Below, piece after piece: positions 51,101 through 61,000 of a DNA stretch of 64,000 nucleotides. Made by a program: the position numbers and the translations under genes. The DNA is from Amia ocellicauda (lineage: Eukaryota > Chordata > Actinopteri > Amiiformes > Amiidae). The stretch is from the NCBI RefSeq assembly GCF_036373705.1, contig NC_089856.1, positions 11,309,001-11,373,000 on the forward strand, written 5' to 3'. The notes beneath the pieces are model-generated. The model ran no database searches. It was not told where the DNA came from and was given only the letters and a program-made list of their open reading frames with translations. Position 1 is the first letter of the stretch, and each line of letters opens with the position of its first letter.

Positions 51101-53769
51101 AGTTGCTTGGTTCACCTCAAAGCAAAGACCCCCAGCAGCATTTTGCTAGCGGCATGTCAAAACCAGGTTGTTTTTAAGTGTCTGAAACTTACTACTTTTT
51201 AGCTCCAATCACAGGTTACACAAAAACAAGGGTGTATAATTAATAAGACTAGCACAACTAGTACAGCAGTTCGACCGTGGGATAAACTTTATGTGTGGGT
51301 GTTGGACAAGGTTAGCAGTCTAGCGTGTGCACATTACATGACTGAAACGGAGGTGAATATGAGCACGTCGGCAGAAGGAATCCAAGGAATTGTTAAGCAA
51401 CAGGAAAGCGAGATACGGTCTATCGATCTGCCATCATGGACACACACAGCCACGCTCTCCTGGCATTCTAAACGCGATCCCAACTAGAGCTGGGTGGGGG
51501 GTCCTGGCGAGTGTAGCATTACTACATAGTACTCCAAGTCACAGCACACACAAAATTCTCACACACGCCTCAGTAAGCAGGCAACCTACAGATAAGCCCT
51601 TCCCTTAATGGGCGGTGTCAGTTTACACTCCTGTTTTGTCAAACACTGCCTGCCACACACATACTGACTCTCTCTCTCTCTCTCACTGCTGCAGTTTAAA
51701 ACCTGTAAAACCTGTGTGATAGCCAGAGGTAGAGAGACGAGAGAGAGCAACACGTAAACATGTTTACTGAACAGTACCTGGCTAGCTCAGTTGTGCGTAA
51801 CGACTCGGCACAGTAAGGCCACTCTGCACCACAAGGAGTGGACAGCTTGGTGGCCACTTTTTCAGCTCTTTTTTAAACGGACACCTTCAGAAAAGTTCCT
51901 AAAATTCCCAGCGTAATGGACAAGAACGTCACAGATGTGTGGAGGAAAAGGCTAGAGCTACTCATAGGTTTATAGATAAGGGAGCTGGGGCTTTATATTA
52001 AGATAGATTCTGCATGTCTTTTGAAATAAGCCTTTATAAGAACGTAAGAAAGTTTACAAATGAGAGGAGGCCATTCGACCCATCGTGTTCGTTTGTTGAA
52101 AACTTAGATGGCTGAGCAAGGATCGAGAGTAAAATACCCACACACAAAAAATAGTTTGTTTTTCAAATCAGAAGGAGAGGAAATGGAAGCAAAGGAGCAT
52201 GGGAAATGGTCCCCTGGATCTAGACCCTACCCACAATTCTGAGAAGCTGAGTTTTCATCCCTTACTGGTAGTAATTGGCCTCCCTTCCCTGTTAACTTCC
52301 TGACAATCAGCACTCAAAAAGCATTTCTTTGGGGGAATGCGCTTCACTGGAATCAGTCAGCAAGACTAATGACTGTCTGCACCACAACAACGGAGGCACA
52401 CAGAACACTCAAGAGTACACAACACGCTAAACACTAAACCGGAAAAGGCTCATGCTTACACCCCTTCATTTTGAGAAGAGTCTGAAAAACACTTCCAAAA
52501 AGGCCAACAATCCCAGTATTAATTGTAAGCATTAAAAAAATAAACTTAACATTTAGACGTTATTTAAAGCACTTATGGATTTCGCCTGCCAGTTTGCAAA
52601 CACAGCATCTTTTTTTCTTTTAATATTTTACAATATATATATACACACACACACACATATATAACCAATAGTCTGTGGTGAGGAAAATACTTCATGCAGA
52701 TGGATTTAATCTGGGTGAGAACAGCCATGTTTAATTTGAGGTTGTTTCTCCCCTCAGCTCCACACAGACTGAGCGAGAGTCCCTGGCACTGCAGTGAAAC
52801 TTTGGACTTCAGACCAAAGAACAGCAAACTGTATTCACTGGCACATCAAAGAGAGGTCACCCCAGTTCCACGCCCTGCACCCCGGCTACATGCTTTCAGA
52901 TGGTTTCTTGTGGTTGTTCCTAATCTGATTCCAATGTTTTTAGTGGGTCTATTGCAAGAAGACGACTTGTCCCATAAAGTCCTTCAGAGCTCATCTGGGA
53001 CACCCTTCCGTCTTCCAGAACCAAAGCAACCCGTGCAACGGAACGCCTGCTATAAAGCCAGAAAAAATATCTTGACTCCCTTACAAGTCGATGATTTAAG
53101 GGTGGCCTTGTAAACGGTCTTTAGAGCCAGGCCTGGCCTTCTCTGATCTGGTGTCGCATAGGGAAATAAAACTGGGTTGGGAAAAAGCATTATCAACGCA
53201 GACACCAGACTTGTACTTGAAAAGAGAGGGAGAAATAAAAAAAATAAAAATAAAAAAATACTGATCATCCAACCAAGTAAACAAAATCCGTTACACCTTG
53301 AAACAGGCCACAACAGAAAAAATAAGCAGTTCAGTTCAATACTTTCCGAACTATCACTATCCTCCGTGAACAAGGCGATCCTTTAGGGCGCCTTGAGACA
53401 CTGAAGTGTTGGCCGAGAACAATCACACCTTACATCAACAGACGTTTTGGGTGGCCGAGCTCATTGATATGAATTGCAGACGAGACGGACTACAGCAGGG
53501 GAACACAATTACAGCCGACAAACAGTTGCCACAACATACTGGGCCCTCTGAAGAACCAGGTCACAGGCCCCGTGGCTGCATGCTGTTCTCTCTACTATGC
53601 CTTATGTGGTTTTAAAAGACCAAGGATGAGATGCATCAGTGCAAGGTACAATTAATAAACACCCCCCAGGGCGGATATCGATGTGCGTCAGCTCCCAGCT
53701 CCTATCTGCATCACATCTGGAGAGCACAGACATCTGTGGCATCTGCAAGTTTACATAACACATCCAGGA

Positions 53770-53822
<53 letters not shown>

Positions 53823-55552
53823 GGTGTTTAGTATAATTGGAATAAGCCAAGATATATAAAGCTCAAACCCCAATAGGTTATGTCGTATTTGAATCGGTGA
53901 GATTTCGGGCCAAGTTCAAATAGTTTTTATCCAACCTTAAGATCTTACTGCTGAAAATCTGGCCTTTTGGGGCCACTTGTTTATTTGTTTTGTTTTTTAC
54001 TTCGATTGCGGAGAACTATTAAACTCAATTATTTATTTAATTGGTCTCAATCACTACGTTTCCGAAGTAAAAGATTAAACAGAGCACTATAGATCATGAA
54101 GGGTCCAGCCTTCAAGGTCCAGGAAGTGGGTTTAGACAGACAGTAAAGTACCATGATCTGTATAAACTAAAAAGATTCAGAAGTCCATACATGAAGGACA
54201 GGACAACGTTAGTCTGACTTGTACACCTGGGCTTCAAACACAGTTACTGTAGATTTGCAAGAACTCAAGTCTTTAGCCTTTCCAAAGCCCAATTTTACAT
54301 ACATTCTAAAGTTATACATTTGAAATGCTTTTGCTTCCCCTGGTGTTCTAGTTAGATTAGCAGTGTGCCAATGGGATGCCACTCAAGATATGCCGTCCCA
54401 AGATGCAATACACACAGGTGGGCTCCAGCTTGTCTGAATATGTTGAGAAACCATTTATCTGCATCACAATTAATCTTTCAGGTTCACATCAGGAAATGGG
54501 ATTTTCTCCACACAGGAAAAGCACTGCAGACTACACAACTTTTGGAATGCGACATCACAAATCAAACCATCATACTAACTCCCCACCACCCCCCCGGCCA
54601 GTCCGAAGACCGATCTAATCTTTACACCCTGATCCAGATCCACAAATGATTGACAGCAGACCGGGTGGCAACTCCTGTGGGTGGACAGGACAACAGCCCT
54701 TGATCAGTACTTTACAACTACCTAACAGTAGCCCAGCCTTCTCTGTGCTTTAGGGAGACTGGGCTTTCACAGACTAAATGCTGCCTACCTGGAATTGTAT
54801 TAGCAATCAGAAGTTAAACATTGAACAGCTGTCTGTATTGCTCAGTCAGCAATTATTTCAGCTGGAAAGAGAAAAGGGAACCTCCTACAAACAGGTGTTC
54901 TTCAAGTTATAATCAAAAGCAAAACTGTCTTAAAACAGCAGGCCTACATTTTCATCTGAAGGCATCAATGGAATGATAAGAATAACTGATTAAAACAGCA
55001 AACAATATATCAATGTGACGATTTTTTCTTTTTCTTTCCTTTGTTCTTCTCAACTTATACTTGTTCCACGCAGTTCTAGGAAGCACAGAAGGAAATGGTA
55101 GACTATGGTTGGGGAGGCACTGACCTGCCGAGTTGGCGATGGCGATCGGCACACCCTGGAGCTGGTGCATCTGTAGGCCGGCACTGCCCAGCGTATTGAG
55201 GTTGATGGTCTGCAGGCCAGACAGCTGGGCGGCGTTGACAGTCACGGCGCCCCCCTGAGCTTGGGTCAGCTGGGGAAGTGACTGCACAGGCGCCAGGGTG
55301 ATGGTCTGGGCACCAGCTGGGTTCTGCAGCTGCAGGGTCTGCCAGCTCACCTGCCCGTTGGGGCCCACCGTGCGCAGGAGGATGGAGCCCGTGTTGGGCA
55401 GGGCCTGGATCTGCAGGTTCTGGAGGCCCTCTTGGGAGAGGGTCTGGGCGGCAAACACCTGGCCTGTGGGAACGGGTCCGGTGTGGATGGTCTGGAGGGT
55501 GGGGGTGCCCTGAAGGAGCTGCTGGGGCTGGATGAGGATCTGTTGCTGTTGC

Positions 55553-55585
<33 letters not shown>

Positions 55586-56429
55586 GAGTCCCTGTTGTCT
55601 GACTGGCTCTGCTGGAGCTGCACCCCGGCACTCTGGTACCCGTTGCGCTGCTGCGCCTGCACTGTGGTCATAGTGGTGCCGCCCAGAGAGAAACTGGTGG
55701 CGCAGCTGCTGTTGACCGCCTGGCTGCTGGTGACGGCCGTCCCCGCGCTGGAGAAGTACACCCCCCCCGCGCTGGACACCGGCTGCTGGAGCTGCTGCTG
55801 CTGGAGGGCATTGCCCCCGTCCCCCTGGGCTGAGCTGCCGCTGCTGACGGGCAGCAGAGTGATGTTGCCGTTGAGAGGCATGGGCATGTTGGCCAGGAAC
55901 TGCTGGTTCTGTAGCACATTGTTGGCGATGCCCAGGTTCTGCAGGGGGATGGCCTGCTGGAGGAGGCTGGGCATGGTGATCAGGTTGCCCCCGCCTGCCC
56001 CTCCGCCACCCCCGCGGTTGGTGGCAATAAGCTGCTGGCCGCCACCCGGAGACGACACCAGCTGGAACTGCTGGGCCTGCGCCTCCTGCTGCACACTGAC
56101 CTGCGAGGCGGCCGTGGTGAACTGCAGCTGCTGCCCGTCCACCGTCTGGAACTGGGGGATCACCTGGTACTGGATGTTGGGCATGACACCGGATAGGGTG
56201 GTCAGGACTTGCTGGCCCTGCAGGGCGGGGGCTGAGGCCACCACGTACTGCTGCTGCCCGCCCGCCACACTGGTGGACACCATCTGCCTGCCCTTGCCCC
56301 CCTCCCCCAGCCCCCCGCCCTGGCTGGAGACTGTAGTGATGGTGCTGTGGGCCCCCGAGCTGGGCACACTGACTGGGATGATCTGCCAGCCATTGGCCGT
56401 GTGGGTGATCTGCGACTGGCTCAGGTCTA

Positions 56430-56463
<34 letters not shown>

Positions 56464-57616
56464 AGAGCCGGCTTGCTCACTCTCGTTAGGAGATTCCATC
56501 CGGCTGCACGTTGCCGCCAGCAGTGCGAGGGGGGACGGCTGCTGCGAGTCCTGAAACACACACACACCCGGGATGGGTGGGGTTAGCCGGCTGGAAGGGC
56601 GGCCACGCTCACCCTCCCCCCACCCCCTCCTCCCTTCCCCCTACAGCGGCAAGCCCACAGTGGGTTGTGCGGACCGGTCTGAAAGTGTGGAGCCTATGAC
56701 AGGAACACCCAACACCACCAGCCTCCCTCTATTTTTTTTCCTCCTCTCCCAACAACATGTGCACAAGCGAGAGCAACAACAAACCCCCGTTTGCACGCCG
56801 AGCGGCCCGCTCTCCCTCCCGCACCCGCCGCCGCCGCCTCGCACGGCCTAAGCGCATCGGGGAAGCGACAGCACGACCGAGATCAAATAAAGGCAGCCCG
56901 CTCACCTGCCCTGAAGCCGCGCTCCTCTTCTGCAGAAAGCCGCTGCCGCTGTCGACCAAGGCAGCCATCTCGTCTTGCTGCTGTTCCTGATCTGAACGAC
57001 AGAGAGAGAGAGAACAAAACCGTGAAACAAACGTCGCGAACAACCGCAGCGGCGCGGAGCTGCGTGCGAGCGAGGCGCTGCGTAGCCGCGGACTTTATTA
57101 GCAGCGCGTCCCGCAGAAGAGACCCGATCCGCCCGAAATGACTTAATAATAACCTGTAATACACGTGGATGTTGGCGGCGCGGCTGTGTTTCAGCGTGTC
57201 GTTCTGCGGAAAACACTTTTTTTGGTTGTTTATTTCGTTCTCCCGTAGAAAAGTACCATGAAGACCCGACGGTGTGCGAACTGACCGTCTTATTTCTCCG
57301 ATCAGGCTCCCAGATGGAAAACAAAACAGTCCGGTTTCACTTTAGGCCGATTAAAGCTCGAACTTCCCGGATCGGCGGATTCCTGCTGTAGTTTTTCTAC
57401 ACAGAAGCAACTTGTTTCATCTTGTGCGTAAAAACTTAAGAGGGAAAAAAAAGCACCGGACCTCACGAAACATAGACCTGCTGCACTTCAGCGATTTCCT
57501 CCGGAGCCGTGCAGTTTGTCTTTGTACTCATCTACTCCGCGTAGCTCCCTCCATTTAATCTATTTTCTACCCGTTTTTCTTGATTTTCTTTAAAAAAAAG
57601 TTTTCTTACCACTCAT
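48197..57616 (-). CDS. sp1: SP1 transcription factor, complete
   Basis: Six coding exons: 57610-57616 (ATG 57614-57616), 56906-56991, 55125-56550, 49132-49300, 48647-48843 and 48197-48504 (stop 48197-48199). Phases agree; 730 residues (human 785). The start [16 protein letters not shown] mirrors human MSDQDHSMDEM. The SP box [13 protein letters not shown] opens the large exon. Glutamine-rich activation regions include [40 protein letters not shown] and [20 protein letters not shown]. The Buttonhead box reads [11 protein letters not shown]. Three C2H2 fingers follow with contact residues KHA (KTSHLRAH), RER (RSDELQRH) and RHK (RSDHLSKH), the GC-box code. The end [16 protein letters not shown] is the usual SP1 terminus. 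It binds GGGCGG sites and activates many housekeeping promoters. Two polyglutamine runs (about 56430-56462 and 55540-55585) are longer than in human. Confidence 0.98.
52036..52095 (+). repeat. Interspersed repeat fragment
   Basis: Reads ATAAGAACGTAAGAAAGTTT then CAAATGAGAGGAGGCCATTC. I recognise this as a motif found many times in fish genomes at the end of an interspersed repeat. Only a fragment is present here. The family is not assigned. Confidence 0.5.
53771..53824. repeat. (TG)n-(G)n tract
   Basis: About 36 bases of TG followed by about 18 G, in SP1 intron 3. Confidence 0.95.
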
Positions 57617-58030
57617 TATTCTGTGACGGGAGGAGTTTCTAAGGCTTCTTGAGGGCTGACATCAACTTGGAGACGGAACAACCAAACTTCACGGCGCCAC
57701 AGCGGAGGCGGGAGATCGGAAGCCCGCGCAGCCAATCAGGGCACGGCTCTGATCCCCGTGTGGCCAATGGGGTTTGCGAGGAGGCCGGCCCAGTCTCCGT
57801 TTGACTAGCCGCGCTGCGTTAACCGTGGGTTTGGAATGTTGTGGAGTGAGTGACGTGCGCTGTCTACCAATCACGCATGTAAATTACGGCCGAGTGGCTG
57901 AAGGCAGCCAATGGGATTTGAGTTTGGGGGTTGGGATTAGGGTGGGGTCAGGTCGGGGTAGGTTGTGCCTCTCGCGGAACGACTCGAAGTCTGGGAGGGA
58001 GGATTTTTTTTGGCGGAAAAGGCGCCATTA
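57617..58030 (-). promoter_or_regulatory. SP1 promoter with CCAAT boxes and an E2F-like site
   Basis: Immediately upstream of the SP1 start. Plus-strand CCAAT pentamers occur at about 57732, 57764, 57867 and 57908, that is ATTGG on the SP1 strand. A CRE-like GTGACGTGC lies near 57849 and an E2F-like TTTTGGCGGAAAA at 58008-58020. There is no TATA box. Composition is CpG-rich compared with the surroundings. The multiple CCAAT boxes recall NF-Y-driven promoters. Confidence 0.65.
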
Positions 58031-61000
58031 ATGAGTTTTAACTGCATTTATTTATGTTCGTTTGCAGCCCAGTGAATAGGTAGATTTAAGAACCGTAGGC
58101 ATGCCATTTGAAATGCATATAGTCGGCAACGATTTCGACATATGTATTAGTTACAGATCTATAGCGTGACAACCGCTGTCTGCTTTAAATTATATTTCAA
58201 CATTGGTCTGGAAGGCACCGACACAATGTAACATTTATATCGAGTGCAAGGTTGTTCAAAAGCACAGTGTTGTATACGAGGAGAACATGTCGTCCCCCTG
58301 AATCCCTCCCCGTAAACCAGTTTCATGATGTGGCAGTCTTTAATAATCATAAAAAACCAGTTATTTAGTTGCAGTCTGATATTTTAAAGAGATTAATATT
58401 GTGCCCCACAATTTACACCAGTAAGCATTTGCACACGTCTGTTTTTATAGTTATTTTCCACGATCAGTATAATATTACACGTAAAACGTTTCCTGTGAGA
58501 CTTGGCACGGTTCCTTGTTTATACTAAGGTTTAATTAGTTTATAGTTAATCAATCTGTGCTTGGTTGTATAAATACACACGGTACCGTATCCCACGTTGT
58601 TGGTTAAATGGCCACTTGTACACTACGTGTCTTTTACACAATGCCTTTATTTACCCTTCCCTGTAAATTAGAATAATAATCATTGGATGTGCGTCACACT
58701 GGGTAAAGATGTCGGTGAAATACATAAGCAAATATACATTTTGCATGGTTTGCTGTTCCTGCTCGCCTTTGCATAGGGGGTTGAGTCATTATAGTTTGAA
58801 CTAAAATAGATAAAAAGAGAGTTTTCATATTTTCCCTGGCTTTCTTCAGAGCTTTAACATGCAAGTGGAATTTTAACAACATGTTAAAAGCCAACAGTCA
58901 GGACCTGGCAAATCCTTCCTCCGCCCCCTGTGAATCCCTGTTATTGAGCACTTTTGACCTCTTCCTTGTAGAGCAAACATGCCATAGTTTTACTCTTAGT
59001 CATCCGTAAGGTCTGCCCTTAATTGACCTACTGTTGCTGGGATAAACAAATATAATGTGGGTGTCAACACACATATATGTATATATACTCTGGGGGGTAC
59101 CGACCAGAACTGAATTTGCACGAGGAAAAAAATAAGTGTGTGTGTGTTGATCTTAAATCCTTCTAACACATCCTCTGTGAACACTGGCCTTTTAAGTTGG
59201 CTTCTCACAGTTTCTTCTGAGAATGTCTACATCCCTGCTTCTGAGCACAAGACTTCTCTTTGAAAGCAGCATGTGTGTGTGTGTTTTGAAGGATCAATGT
59301 TAAGAGGTGTGGCGGACAGATCTTGAATGAGAAAGGGAGGGAAGGAGAGAGGAAGAGACTTCATTCAGTAGCTCTCCCCTGAGCTGCTCTACCCAGGCCC
59401 CTCCCTGCCCTCGCTGGAGGGCTGGAGGAGAGATGGGCGGCCGGGGGGGAGGGGCAGAGCAGAGGGCACTGGGGAGGTGGGGGTGGGGGTGGGGGTGGGG
59501 TGGGGATTGGGGGTTTTCCTGCTGGTGAAAGCACATGCCAGCCTGCATGTAAACAGTGGACGTCCAGGGGGGTGGAGTTCTCGAGCGCTCAGTTACCACG
59601 CTGGTCTCTCGGTGCATTGCTCGTGTGCCGTGCTGCCAAGGGGACAGTGTCTGTGGCGGGAGCTCTGACTGGGCCTGTAGCTGCACACCCCCTCACAGCC
59701 CTGCTGCACTCATACAGACATATATATATAGTATATATTATATCTATATCTATAATCTAATCTTTGTGCTGATCACACATGGAGAATCCTGAGCAAGAGG
59801 AACTGCTATTCATCAAACACAAATATTAATAATAATACAATTTTAATTGAAAAGTTTGAAGTCATATAAAGACTTTCACATTAGTTAAATTACATATAAT
59901 CATTGACTTTAAGTTGTTTAATACAAGGTTTTTGCCTTTTCTTTACACTATTTTTAAGAAGGAAGATGTTCTTATTGTTTATGTTGCTGCTGATGATAAG
60001 CATTCCTGAAGATGTTGATTTTCTGTCTTCCACCTTATTTCAGAAAACGCACAGGATGCTATTATTCTTGGGAAGGCAGCCAAGAGGTGGCAATCTCATT
60101 AGTTGCCGTTCAAAATAAGTTAATCAGTCAGTGTGTTATCATTTCTAGTCAACATTAACCTTAACTTGAATGCAGCTCTCTCTGATTCATGTTAACAAGC
60201 ACTTTTCAACAATAGTTTGCAATTTAAACAGTAATAGATTAGAAGTTTATTATTATAAATCCATTGTCTATCAGGGGTTAAGGCCTAACAGGGCTTCAGT
60301 GAAAGCCTACCATGAAACACACTCAAAATTAAGTTATTTCTTCCTCTAAGAGGCCTTATACCTGGAGAGTCTCATTCCCACAGATATTACAGGTGTCTAA
60401 ATTAGCAGATATTAAATACCTTTACACACAATGGAATGTCTGAGGAACCAGGCCCAACGATTCAATCTAATTTAAAAGTGTGAGCAGAGCAGTGTCGAAA
60501 ATAAATACCTCTGATCTGACAATATTTAGACAATGGTTTATTAAATGCTACAACATTTTATAGGGAAGAATATTAGCCTATAAAATATTGAGAAAACTAA
60601 AGTTAGGTGGCGTAAAACATTTGAATAAAAGGTGCTAGAATGATGAATGTCTATATGAGAGGATTTCCTGTTCAGTGTAAAACAGAAGCTCTTTGATTAT
60701 GACAGAATTGGAGAAGAACGAGCTTCTGTTGCCATCTAGTGGCGCATTGCAGTTTTGCACCTTAAATGATGGACATTTGCTGTATTTAACGTTTTAAACC
60801 AGACACTTAAACACAAAGCGACGTGTCTATATTTTCAGTACTGAAATAATCTGCAGCCTCATATTTACCATATCTCTCATTTACATGTTTTTACATATGT
60901 AGGTATTTACATATGCATTCATTTAAATGTATTAACATATATGTTGTTGTGTTAATATAGGGAAAACCAGTTTCTGTTTGAGTTTCTTTGTGAGGGGTGG

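Larger units (their letters stand above)
49301..55124 (-). other. SP1 intron 3
   Basis: A 5.8 kb intron between the activation-domain exon and the Buttonhead-box exon. It holds a short interspersed repeat fragment (52036-52095) and a (TG)n-(G)n tract. No coding exon was recognised. Confidence 0.85.

Noticed and set aside
55532-56554. 340-codon plus-strand frame opposite SP1
   Set aside because: It is an antisense shadow of the glutamine-rich exon: runs of Cys come from CAG/CTG repeats read backwards, with no family motif.
54952-56565. 537-codon minus-strand frame taken as a single-exon gene
   Set aside because: It contains the SP1 activation exon, but the true exon is 55125-56550. The ends of the frame read through splice sites into intron.
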